A DNA stretch of 57,998 bases from positions 1 through 57,998 of the forward strand of contig MKUH01000036.1 in NCBI GenBank assembly GCA_001897745.1. Reading direction: 5' to 3'. The DNA comes from Candidatus Accumulibacter sp. 66-26. Its GTDB lineage: Bacteria > Pseudomonadota > Gammaproteobacteria > Burkholderiales > Rhodocyclaceae. The notes below the pieces were generated by a model. The model saw nothing but the letters and a program-made list of their open reading frames with translations. It was not told the origin of the DNA and did not search any database. The translations under genes were made by a program, and so were the position numbers. This document shows, piece after piece, positions 19,834-28,162 of this stretch (position 1 is its first letter; every line of letters begins with the position of its first letter).

Positions 19834-20478
19834 TCAAACACGGGGAAGGTCGCATTTCGCTCGGAACGCGCATATCGGGCACCCCTTCTGAGAGTATGAC
19901 CAGCGCGGCAGAACGCGGCCTGCGAGAACGTCTTCCCGCCTCCTGACCAAGGCCACCACCTGTTCGTCAGTCATCAATTTGACGAAATGTGCGATCGGTA
20001 AGGCTCGCCGGGTCGGCGCCTTCACCATCACATACCCATACGACGCCACCGACTGCCCCGTCTGCCCCATCACCGCCATCCTCTGCGCGGACAACTGGAT
20101 CACATCCGACAGGCACGGATGGTTGCTCCAGCGCGTCTTGAACTCCACCAACACGAGCAGACCGGAGGGCAGGCGGTATGCCCGGTCAAGTTTCGCCACC
20201 AGTCCGACGGGCGTGGAAATCCGGAACAGCTTTTCCAAGTAGACCAACTCGGCATACCGCAGCGCTGCCGGTCGCGAGGCCCGCTCAGCCCGTGCGGCAT
20301 GGGTCTCAAGTGATCGCCACCGCGCCATGGCCAGCGCGAAGCCTACGACGGCAACGGCGCAACCGACGCCCCACGCTAGCGCCGACACTTGCCGCCTCCA
20401 CGCAAGCCTGACCACCAGCGAAGTCCGATCGCTATCGCCCCCAAAACCATGCGCATAGGAATTTGCATTTGTGGCCAT
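19834..20478 (-). CDS. Membrane-anchored PD-(D/E)XK nuclease (Cas4/RecB-like)
   Basis: A 214-residue protein with an N-terminal membrane helix (about 31-53, ALAWGVGCAVAVVGFALA). A nuclease-like domain follows, with D98 in KLDRAYRL, VEFKTRW (E112, K114), and a C-terminal Cys pattern CPICAFRAKC reminiscent of the Cas4/RecB iron-sulfur cluster. Only three Cys are obvious at this end. Such genes occur in integrative elements beside CFI-box and partition genes, and their role is unknown. The start at 20478 overlaps the upstream CFI gene by 103 bases; a later start would remove the membrane anchor. Confidence 0.6.
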   Translation of the reverse strand: MATNANSYAHGFGGDSDRTSLVVRLAWRRQVSALAWGVGCAVAVVGFALAMARWRSLETHAARAERASRPAALRYAELVYLEKLFRISTPVGLVAKLDRAYRLPSGLLVLVEFKTRWSNHPCLSDVIQLSAQRMAVMGQTGQSVASYGYVMVKAPTRRALPIAHFVKLMTDEQVVALVRRREDVLAGRVLPRWSYSQKGCPICAFRAKCDLPRV

Positions 20479-20849
20479 CGGCGCAGGACGACGCAGATGC
20501 TGGGTGCCCCCCGATAGTAGAGGCGGATCACCCGGCGTCCCCAAACGCTGGGTCGCAGTGCCTCGTCCCTGAACCGGCGCAGCACGTCCGTCTGCCAGGC
20601 CTCGCCGAACACGCAGGTGGCGATGAAGCAAAGCCCCTTCCGGGCGACCTGCGCGGAAGCCGCCAAACCTTCCCTATAGAAGTGCTCATGCTCGACCAGC
20701 CCGCGTGCCCGGGCTCGCTGCTGCCCGGCCGTGCGACGGCTTCCATGGAGATGCTCGAACACCACCAGCTGTTCGCAGCGGCCCATCTGCGCTAGGTCCG
20801 AAGCACTGACCATCCGGCCGCTCACCGGCCGGCGCGATCGCTTGCCCAT
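20376..20849 (-). CDS. CFI-box membrane protein of integrative elements
   Basis: A 157-residue protein with the CFI-box signature CFIATCVFG...TDVLRRFRDEAL...GRRVIRLYY, in which a Cys-rich start is followed by an Arg/Tyr-rich helix. A final hydrophobic segment (MRMVLGAIAIGLRWW) and a basic tail suggest membrane attachment. The box is known from many bacterial cargo proteins, but its function is unknown. Its 3' end overlaps the nuclease gene in another frame, and in that overlap both frames encode membrane helices. Seven bases separate it from the small gene upstream. Confidence 0.6.
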   Translation of the reverse strand: MGKRSRRPVSGRMVSASDLAQMGRCEQLVVFEHLHGSRRTAGQQRARARGLVEHEHFYREGLAASAQVARKGLCFIATCVFGEAWQTDVLRRFRDEALRPSVWGRRVIRLYYRGAPSICVVLRRWPQMQIPMRMVLGAIAIGLRWWSGLRGGGKCRR

Positions 20850-20856
20850 GGCCGGC

Positions 20857-21135
20857 TCACGCGTCGATCGCTGGCGCGAAGAGGTCGTTGGTGATGTCGC
20901 CATTGCCCTCCTGCGCGCTACTTGCGGAAGGCAGATGAGGCGAGCCACGTCCCATCCCGGCGAAGACACCGCTCTGCGCCAGCAACCCATCGTAGGCCAG
21001 CAGCCGCAGGCGATTGATGCGTTTAACGCCCTTCTGGAACTGGATCAGATCGTCGTACAGACGGGGATGGTCGGCACGCGCCAATACGAAGACCAGGCGA
21101 ATGGGCGTGGCATCCTTCACGGTATCGGTGCTCAT
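20857..21135 (-). CDS. Small protein coupled to ParM-like gene
   Basis: A 92-residue protein. Its ATG overlaps the parM stop (ATGA), as partners of actin-like partition proteins often do. It begins with a beta-strand LVFVLARADHP followed by a helix DDLIQFQKGVKRINRLRLLAYDGLLAQ, and ends in a low-complexity acidic tail. It may be the adaptor or DNA-binding partner (ParR/StbB role), but no DNA-binding motif is recognised. Confidence 0.6.
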   Translation of the reverse strand: MSTDTVKDATPIRLVFVLARADHPRLYDDLIQFQKGVKRINRLRLLAYDGLLAQSGVFAGMGRGSPHLPSASSAQEGNGDITNDLFAPAIDA

Positions 21136-22175
21136 TCGAGTTCTCCCGACGCCCCCTGAACTTGCTCCTTACCGGTAGCGGCCATCTTGCTGCTCGCGTA
21201 GTTCTGCCCGGCCAGCTGAAAACCCCGCACATTGGCGAACATCGGTTCCTTCACCTCGTGGATGCGGTGCTTCGGGAACGCCGCCTTCACCGCCTTGCGG
21301 AACAGGAACGCCCCGCCTCCGACCAGGATGATGTTCTGCAGGCTGTACGGTGCCTCGATCCACTCCTTCATCGTCGACACGGCCTGCTCGGCAACGGTCT
21401 CGGCTAGGGGCAGCAGGCGCTTCATGTCGTACGGCTTCTGGAAGATCATCGGCTGCTTGCCCGTGCGCAGCGCCAGGTCGATGGCGTCGTAGTCCCGGTA
21501 CGGCGAGCCGATATCCTTGGTGATCTCCGCCGCCAGCAGGCGCAGCACGTCCGACATGCCGCGGTTGAAGGAGTAGCTCTGCTTCTGCACGAGGCGCATG
21601 CCCCGGGCCACCAGCCAGTCGAAGGTGCGCGAGCCCGGGTCGATGATCAGGCTCTGCTCGTTGCCGATGATCGCCATCTTCTGGTGCTCGGAAGCGTAGT
21701 GCACCAGCGCCCCTTGCGGCTGAGCGACGGCCATGGCCTTGCCGACCGTCACGACCTTACTGCCCCCGATGTCGTGCCGGCCGGTCATGGCTTTCTCCAG
21801 CGCCGCTTTCTTGACCGCCAAGAGCGCCACTGGCAGCCCCACCACCAGGAGGTCGATGTGGCTCACCTTCATCATGGAGAGAGCCCCCCTGAGCAACGCC
21901 ATGTACTCCGGCGTCTCGGTGTATTCATCGTGCAGTTGCTTGGCGCGAAAGGTATCGGCGGCGAGACTCACGTCCGGCCCGACCTCGTAGAACAGCGGGC
22001 CGATGGGGATGCACACCGTTTTCTTGCGTTCACTGGCCTGCCACGACGGCGAGTCGTCGCTCGACGGATAGGCAACGGACGGGAAACTGGCGCAGCGGAT
22101 GTCGGTACCGGCCGCGGCCGTGACGAATTTGGTGTTGCCGGATCCGACATCCACCGCTCTGACGATCAATTCCAT
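21132..22175 (-). CDS. ParM/StbA-like actin-type partition ATPase
   Basis: A 347-residue actin-like ATPase. Phosphate-1 is VRAVDVGSGNTKFV near the N-terminus, phosphate-2 is LIIDPGSRTFDWLV near 175, and the adenosine motif IILVGGGAFLFRKAV lies near 285. ParM filaments push plasmid copies apart; chromosomal copies are a mark of integrative elements. It heads a short leftward operon with the small coupled gene, the CFI gene and the nuclease. The ATG is preceded by an AT-rich purine run (AGACTCCGAGG on the plus strand gives CCTCGGAGTCT leftward), so the ribosome site GGAG is present. Confidence 0.82.
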   Translation of the reverse strand: MELIVRAVDVGSGNTKFVTAAAGTDIRCASFPSVAYPSSDDSPSWQASERKKTVCIPIGPLFYEVGPDVSLAADTFRAKQLHDEYTETPEYMALLRGALSMMKVSHIDLLVVGLPVALLAVKKAALEKAMTGRHDIGGSKVVTVGKAMAVAQPQGALVHYASEHQKMAIIGNEQSLIIDPGSRTFDWLVARGMRLVQKQSYSFNRGMSDVLRLLAAEITKDIGSPYRDYDAIDLALRTGKQPMIFQKPYDMKRLLPLAETVAEQAVSTMKEWIEAPYSLQNIILVGGGAFLFRKAVKAAFPKHRIHEVKEPMFANVRGFQLAGQNYASSKMAATGKEQVQGASGELE

Positions 22176-23372
22176 AGAAAGACTCCGAGGTAGGGTTGAG
22201 GTCGATCAGCATCGACAGGGCGATCTGATCCCGCCACACGGAATCCCCACTCAAAGAGGCCGATTTCGGCATCGGGCTCGGCCCGCTGTCAGCGAACCGG
22301 CGATGCACGGACATTTCGCTGACACCTGAAAGCGTCATCCCCCAGCGGGGCTGCGTGTGTGTCACTACGCTCTCATTCAAATAGCTGGCATCAACCCCAT
22401 GCGCAGCAGTTGCCGCCGGAGCGATCCGCGCGCGAGCACCGCCCTGAGTTCCCCCGCTCAGGACCAGAGGCAGAGATTTCCCCCGTCAAGCCCGCCCGCC
22501 GCCTCGTTGCCCGCCGCTTCGCGACAATAAATGCGCCTTACCGCAATCTCCCGGGCGCGCAAGTGCCACCCGCAATCCTCCGCAAATCGCCGCGCTTTCG
22601 AGTCGCCCGCTTGACCGCCCTACCCGCTTGGCGTCAACTACGGTTTCCCGAGGGCCATCCTGGCCCCGCTCCATCGCGGAGCACAAGGCGTCGCAGTCGT
22701 TACCTGCCCTTGAAGCGCCGGTCTCGAACCGGCAATGCCGTCGCCCTTGAGGCGGCGGTCCCGAGGCCTTTCTCGTAGTGCATGTCCCTGGCTTGGCCGG
22801 CGTTTATCGCTGGGCGCTCCCTGAAGCGCGCCAAGGCCAACAGAGCACCCGGCCGGCACCCGATGCCGTGCCCCTGTTCCCGCCATCCTTTGAGCACGCG
22901 TTCCACGCAGCTCGCGGTTGTGTTTGCCCGCTTGGGCTCCCCGCGCGCCTTCGCTCACACCCTCGACACCGCCCTGGACTTTCGGTCAGGGGCGGACCCA
23001 TGCGAGTGGATGGCGCTACGACTCCAGAACCGATCCACCAGATGGCGCGAGGCTAGACCTCGCCGCCGATGCCCAAGCCACGCCCCAGAGGCCGGCCGGC
23101 ATCACCACCCCCATGGCTGCAGAAATGCACGGATGGGCCGGATCAACCCGTTTCGTTTTTAAGACCGACCGAGTTGGCGAGCGCGTGCGCTGGCCGACGA
23201 ACCCCTGGGTAGGTGCCGCGACGCCGTGGTCGCGCGCGGTGCCGAAGTCTTTGACCACTGACCGGCGCGGGCAACGGAATCCGTCCTGCCGGGAACTGCC
23301 CTGGATTCCACTTTCATCGCCAATATCGGCTTGTCGTTCGGGCGGCGGGCCTTCGACCCAGGAGCCATCGCC
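22176..23372. other. 1.2-kb non-coding region between parM and integrase-like gene, with leader elements
   Basis: No protein-like frame is seen. At 22688-22709 lies one of four plus-strand copies of the block containing GTCGCAGTCGTTACCTGCC, preceded by a CTCC/GGAG mini-hairpin. Near the end, GGAATCC (23276-23282) and GGATTCC (23303-23309) form a stem like the outer stem of the other leaders. AGGAG precedes the ATG at 23373. I read the region as the long 5' leader of the integrase-like gene plus the divergent promoter of parM. The middle part is unexplained. Confidence 0.5.
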
Positions 23373-24572
23373 ATGTCGGACGCAATCCCCAGCAACACCA
23401 TTCGCCGTACCTCTCGCCGCCGACTGCAGGACCCCGCCAGCCCCGGGCGTTCGAGCCAGCAGCAACCGGCTCGCCCCCAGGGTTGGGCGGGCAAGACTCC
23501 CCAGGAAATCCTCGCCCGCTACCAGCCGGGCAAGGCGTCGCCGCTCAAGGTGCTGGAGGTCCTGATCCAACTCTTCAACACCCAGCATACGGCGCTGGAG
23601 AAAACCGTCTCACACAAGACGCGGCAGGAACGCGCGCAGTTTCTGCGGCGCTTTTTCCGTGATCTGAAGCTCAAGGCGGGCTTCAAGACGGTGCCGGACC
23701 CGCGCAACCTCGGGCAGAAGCACATCCACGCCATGGTGCAGGTCTGGCAGCAGGCGCATCTGGCACCGGCGACGATCCAAACCTACCTGAGCTTCCTGCG
23801 GGGACTGGCAATGTGGATGGGCAAGCACGGCTTCGTGCGCAAGCCGGGCCACTACGGCTTGAGCCTGGAGGACTACCAGCGCCACGAGTCCGCCCAGCGC
23901 GACAAGAGCTGGACCGCCCAAGGGATCGATGCGGAGGCGGTGATCGCCGCGGTGTGCCAGTTCGACCTCCGTGTCGGCGCGTCGCTGCGGCTGATGTCGG
24001 CCCTGGGGCTGCGACGCAAGGAGTCGGTGCAGTTCCGGCCATTCCAGCATGTCATGCCGTTCAGCGAGACTGGGCTGCCAGAGAACCGGCAGCAGGCGGA
24101 TCGGTATGCCTGGGTCAAGGGCAAGGGCGGCCGGGTGCGCTGGATTCCCCTGGACAGTCCGGTTCATCTGGCAGCGCTGGAGTTTGCCCAAGGCGTGGTC
24201 GACAGTCGCGACGCCCACATGGGCGATCCGCGTCGGGACTTGAAGCGTAACCTGCGGCGGCTGGACTACGTCCTGGAGAAATTCGGCATCACCCTGTGCA
24301 AGCGGGGCGCGACAGGTCATGGCCTGCGCCATGGGGTTCTTAACGATGCCTATGAAGACATCACTGGGGTGCCGTCCCCGGTCCGGGGTGGCGGGCCGGT
24401 ATCACCGGAACTGGATCGGGCGGCGCGGCTGGCGGTGTCGCAACTGGCGGGGCATGCGCGCGCAAGGGCCGCAGGTGCCTACATCGGCACGATCATCAAG
24501 CCAGGTGGCCGGCCGGTTGGCTCGCCCGAGCCGAAGGGCGACGATGACGACGCGGCGGCCGTGCCGGTGTGA
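23373..24572 (+). CDS. Integrase-domain protein (tyrosine-recombinase fold)
   Basis: A 399-residue protein of the integrase-domain family found inside ICEs. A basic N-terminus leads to a SAM-like DNA-binding region (about 60-160), then a catalytic fold. Arg I is in LGLRRKESVQF, the HxLR motif is GHGLRHG, and GHARARAAGAYIG supplies the late His/Arg and the Tyr. It is centrally located rather than at the element edge, so it is more likely an internal recombinase or DNA-processing factor than the excision integrase. The start at 23373 is chosen over 23331 because of AGGAG. The Asp/Glu-rich C-terminus is short. Confidence 0.72.
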   Translation: MSDAIPSNTIRRTSRRRLQDPASPGRSSQQQPARPQGWAGKTPQEILARYQPGKASPLKVLEVLIQLFNTQHTALEKTVSHKTRQERAQFLRRFFRDLKLKAGFKTVPDPRNLGQKHIHAMVQVWQQAHLAPATIQTYLSFLRGLAMWMGKHGFVRKPGHYGLSLEDYQRHESAQRDKSWTAQGIDAEAVIAAVCQFDLRVGASLRLMSALGLRRKESVQFRPFQHVMPFSETGLPENRQQADRYAWVKGKGGRVRWIPLDSPVHLAALEFAQGVVDSRDAHMGDPRRDLKRNLRRLDYVLEKFGITLCKRGATGHGLRHGVLNDAYEDITGVPSPVRGGGPVSPELDRAARLAVSQLAGHARARAAGAYIGTIIKPGGRPVGSPEPKGDDDDAAAVPV

Positions 24573-24641
24573 GCGGCGTCCGGACAAGGCGATGCCGGGC
24601 GGGAACGATTTGCGCCGCCCGGCATCGCCTTGCGGCGTGCC

Positions 24642-26648
24642 TCACGCCGTCAGGGCTGGCTCGCCGGGCACCCTGCTCGTGTCGTCCGCTGCCGCTTCGG
24701 TCTGCCTGGTCTGAGCGGTGTTGATGCGCAGGCAGGCGGGCAACCAGCCCGTGCCGGCCACCGTCTGTTCCGCCCCCGTCACCACGGCATCTTTTTTGAG
24801 CGCGGCCAGCGGGCTGGCGGCATTGGCATCGACGGCCTCGGTAACGACCTCGAGGACACGTGCCTTGGAGACATGGTTGAAGTAGGACGCCCCCGTGGCC
24901 GTCCACCATTGGCTCATGTCCAACCCCAAGGCCCGCGCCAACGCCTCGTTGCTTTGCCGCTCGGGTTCGGCGCCATAGATACCCGTGACGGTGACCGCAA
25001 CGACGAAGGTCAGCAGGCGCAGCACCGTCGCGTGCTCTTGGGCGAGCAGCCACGGGAAGGTGTCCTCCAGGTTCTCCGGCAGCCGCTCGGCCCAGGCGGT
25101 GCGCTCGGCCTGAAGCTTCGCCCAGGCGGCACTGGCCTCCATGTCCTCGGCGGCGGATCGCAGGTCGGATTGGCTGTCGGTCGCGCTGATGGCGAAGACG
25201 TTCTCCGAACGGCAATAGTAGAGGTCGTTGCCCCGGAAGATCTTCTGCGCCAGATGTGCGGTGATCGCGGCCAGCGCCACGTCGGGACGGTCGAGCAATT
25301 CGGCCTGGACGGCGGCGACCCGGTGGGCGGTGAGACAGCGCACCAGCTTCTCGGAATGCACGGGGCGGGTCTTGGGCGACGGCAGCGACATCAATGGCTC
25401 GTTGGTGCCGTTTTCGGCGGCTTGGCGGGCGGCCTGGACCATGTCGCTGCGGTCGTCGGGGCGGATCAAGCCGTACTTCACCGCAACGGCGCCGTTGTTG
25501 CCGACATGGACGACGCAGCCGGCCTGGGCCATCAGGTCCGCCGGCCACACGCTGAGGGCTTCGTCGAGCGCCTTGCGTCGTTCCTCCAGGCCTTCGGCTT
25601 CGCCTTCGAGCTGATAGAAGGCCTCCTCGCCGCCGTCTTCGTCGGCCAGCCTTTCCATCTGCGCGTGCAGCGCCGTGATGCGACCATCCAGGTCCTCCAG
25701 GGCGGCCGCTTCCTCGGCATCCGGTTGGCGCTTCGTCTTGCGCAGTTCGCCGTACTTGACGTACTCGTCGAAGGCATAACGGACTCGGACATCGACCCAT
25801 TTCCAGCCTTCGGCCGCGATCTGCTTGGCCCGCTTTTGCAGCTTGTCGGTCGCCAGCTTTTCCAGGAGGGCCGCATCGAGCAGGTAGACCTTCTTGTCGT
25901 CGTCGCTGAACAGGTCGCGCCGTAGCGCACCGCCGGCCTTCTCATAGGCCTTGAGGGTCACGTACTTGGCGACGGCATCGCGGTCGGACTCGATCTCGCC
26001 CTGGGTCAGCAGTTGGCGCAGGTAGTCGGGACGGCGGTTCCACGACGGCAGCGCGGCCCAGGTCTGCTCCTGCTTCTGGTGATCGTCCACCGAGGCCAGC
26101 ACCATCAGGCAGTCCAAGCCGATCTGGTCTTCGCGAAAAAGGGCCATCAGCTTGGGCGAGACGGTGGCGAGCTTCATGCGGCGCTTGACCACCAACGGGG
26201 TGATGCCGAAGGCAGCGGCCACGTCCTCGACCGACCTGCCTTGCCCGATCAGCTTGGCGAAGGCCGCGAACTCATCGGCCGGATGCATGGGGATGTGGAA
26301 GCAGTTCTCCGACAGGCTGGCGATCAGCGCCCGGTCGGCCGGCACGATCAGCACGGGCACGGGGTAGTTGTCGGCAAGGTCGCCGTTGCCCACCAGCAGC
26401 GTCAGCGCTTCGAGCCGGCGACCACCCGCGCAGACCTCATAGCGGCCGCGTGCGCCCTGCACGACGACGAGGTTCTGCAACACGCCGCATTCCTTGATCG
26501 AGGCCGCGAGTTCGACGATGCTCATCTTCGGGGTGTTGCCACCGGCGCGCGCCTGATAATCCTGCGAGAGGACCAGCTTGTTGAAGGGAACGAAGGTACG
26601 GGGTGACGCTTCGATGATGGCGTCGATTTCGGCTTTCGTGAATCTCAT
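24642..26648 (-). CDS. ParB/RepB-family partition-like protein
   Basis: A 668-residue protein. The N-terminal 90 residues form the ParB/Sulfiredoxin-like domain, with FVPFNKLVLS and the box AGGRRLEAL; the bound nucleotide in this family is CTP. A helix-turn-helix region RSVEDVAAAFGITPLVVKRRM follows near 150. The long C-terminus contains an acidic coiled coil (about 350-430) and an Ala-rich end. This large variety is typical of integrative elements and is not the chromosomal ParB. AGGAG lies 10 bases before the ATG at 26648, and CTCCT just upstream could pair with it. Convergent with the integrase-like gene. Confidence 0.82.
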   Translation of the reverse strand: MRFTKAEIDAIIEASPRTFVPFNKLVLSQDYQARAGGNTPKMSIVELAASIKECGVLQNLVVVQGARGRYEVCAGGRRLEALTLLVGNGDLADNYPVPVLIVPADRALIASLSENCFHIPMHPADEFAAFAKLIGQGRSVEDVAAAFGITPLVVKRRMKLATVSPKLMALFREDQIGLDCLMVLASVDDHQKQEQTWAALPSWNRRPDYLRQLLTQGEIESDRDAVAKYVTLKAYEKAGGALRRDLFSDDDKKVYLLDAALLEKLATDKLQKRAKQIAAEGWKWVDVRVRYAFDEYVKYGELRKTKRQPDAEEAAALEDLDGRITALHAQMERLADEDGGEEAFYQLEGEAEGLEERRKALDEALSVWPADLMAQAGCVVHVGNNGAVAVKYGLIRPDDRSDMVQAARQAAENGTNEPLMSLPSPKTRPVHSEKLVRCLTAHRVAAVQAELLDRPDVALAAITAHLAQKIFRGNDLYYCRSENVFAISATDSQSDLRSAAEDMEASAAWAKLQAERTAWAERLPENLEDTFPWLLAQEHATVLRLLTFVVAVTVTGIYGAEPERQSNEALARALGLDMSQWWTATGASYFNHVSKARVLEVVTEAVDANAASPLAALKKDAVVTGAEQTVAGTGWLPACLRINTAQTRQTEAAADDTSRVPGEPALTA

Positions 26649-26935
26649 GCGGAGGGCTCCTGAACGGTTGAAGGAGGCATGCCGATGGGCATGTCCATGA
26701 ATCCAGAATCTCATCCGAACCCCGCCCTTCAAGCCTCCGGGCGTCGCTGTCAGAAGTGATGCGCGAACACGGACGGCAGAGCCAATGCAAGTCGAATGGC
26801 ATTCTCCTCGATCCACCGGCTCGCCGGTGTCGCGCCTAACCTCGAAACGCTGCCGCCAAACCGGCCGTTCCTGCTGGGCGCCCCTGTCGCCAACCACTAC
26901 GCTGAGGCCCTCTTCCTCACCCCGCACAGGCCTTC

Positions 26936-27616
26936 ATGCATTCCAATTCCCAGCGGCGACATCGGCGCTCGGCCGTCATGCAGCGCATCGCGGGTCTGGA
27001 GCGGGCGCTGGAACAGGCGCAGCACCTGCTCCACCAGGACGATCTCACTCCGCTCCTGAACCGTCGCGGATTCCGGCGCGCCTGCGACCGGTGGGCGGGC
27101 AACGGCCCGATGGCCATGTCGGCCTGCTGCGCGATGATCGACCTGGATGGCTTCAAGGCCATCAACGACCGGCACGGCCATCCGGTCGGCGACGCCGCGC
27201 TGGTTCACTTCGCCGCCACGCTGCGCCGGCATCTTCGCCCCACCGACACGATCGCGAGGCTGGGCGGTGACGAGTTCGCCCTGATCCTGATGAATTGCAG
27301 CGGCGACGATGCGTGCCTGCTGCTGGAACGCCTGCGGCAGGCACTCGCCGGATCACCCCTGTCAGTGCCCGGTGGCGCCGTGCCGCTGCGGTTCTCTGCC
27401 GGGGTCGCCGAGCTTCATGCTACTGAATCGCTGGGGCAGGTGTTGGAGCGTGCCGATGCCGCCTTGCTCGATGCGAAGCAACTGGGCAAGGCGATGGTCC
27501 GCCTGAGCGTTCCACCGGCGCGGTCTGCGCAGGCGGCCACGGCGAACGCGGGCGACCGACAGACCGCTTCAGCGTGCGTTCCCATCGCCATCGATGAGCG
27601 GGAAAGCGACGGGTAG
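26936..27616 (+). CDS. GGDEF-domain diguanylate cyclase
   Basis: A 226-residue protein: a short basic coiled-coil start (residues 1-35), then a complete GGDEF domain. DDLTPLLNRRGF opens the domain, IDLDGFKAINDRHGH carries the metal site, and RLGGDEFALIL is the catalytic loop. The product-inhibition I-site RxxD is present as RPTD exactly five residues before GGDEF. It should make cyclic di-GMP. There is no sensor domain, so activity may be set by expression or dimerisation. Mobile-element cyclases are known in SXT-type ICEs. Divergent from parB; the start at 26936 has only a weak ribosome site (GGCC...). Confidence 0.8.
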   Translation: MHSNSQRRHRRSAVMQRIAGLERALEQAQHLLHQDDLTPLLNRRGFRRACDRWAGNGPMAMSACCAMIDLDGFKAINDRHGHPVGDAALVHFAATLRRHLRPTDTIARLGGDEFALILMNCSGDDACLLLERLRQALAGSPLSVPGGAVPLRFSAGVAELHATESLGQVLERADAALLDAKQLGKAMVRLSVPPARSAQAATANAGDRQTASACVPIAIDERESDG

Positions 27617-27861
27617 TCGGATCCTCGACTGCGTGCCGCACCAAATGCCGGCGTCGTTGGACTCCACCCGATTGGACGCGCATCAAACCCCTCACTGCTG
27701 GTTGCTCATGGCCGCTCAACCCATTGCCACCCGCAATCCCCCTGCTCCACCAGGGATGTCGCAGGCGAATCGCCGACCGGTGCGCCAGGCTGCGCGCCGG
27801 AGCGGCAAACTACGAGGGCATCTGGCTTCGGCCAACGCGCGCTCGTTCGAGCGCTCCCGAT

Positions 27862-28162
27862 TCGCCTCGGGCGTTGCGGTCGTTACCCGCCTTGTTTGTA
27901 CTGACAGCATCACATCGCTGCCGCCGGTTCCGCGCCCCGTGCTGAACTGAGTCCTGCCCGCCGACGTTCGTCGGCTGGCGCCCAAGCACCTCCTTGTCGC
28001 CTTGCGCCTGGTCTGCCGGCTTCGCTATGAAGTCCGGCGCAGTCGCGTACGTCTAGCCTTTGCCAACCGGTCGTCTACGACCGTTTTCTTGCCCATCCCA
28101 CCCGGGGAGCACGCCTCCCCGATGGGGCGTTGTGTTCCCCGTTTTCCTTGGAGAACACACCG
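27862..28162 (+). ncRNA. Structured 5' leader (radC-motif type) of the DarB-like gene
   Basis: The leader holds a GGTCGTTACCCGCC-type block (27870-27891) and a second related block GAAGTCCGGCGCAGTCG at 28029. An outer stem follows: CCCATC (28092-28097) with GATGGG (28121-28126). Inside it GGGGAG (28104-28109) pairs with CTCCCC (28115-28120). A last hairpin pairs GTGTTC (28132-28137) with GAACAC (28153-28158) and covers the Shine-Dalgarno GGAG (28150-28153), five bases before the ATG. The same parts recur before three or more other genes of the element. The radC RNA motif is known to precede integrase, DNA-methylase, antirestriction and radC genes; assignment to it rests on memory, not on a model search. 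Confidence 0.6.

Noticed and set aside
26649-26680. CTCCT/AGGAG pairing upstream of parB as another leader of the same family
   Set aside because: Only a five-base stem, and the other leader parts are missing; pairing with a ribosome site of this length is expected by chance.
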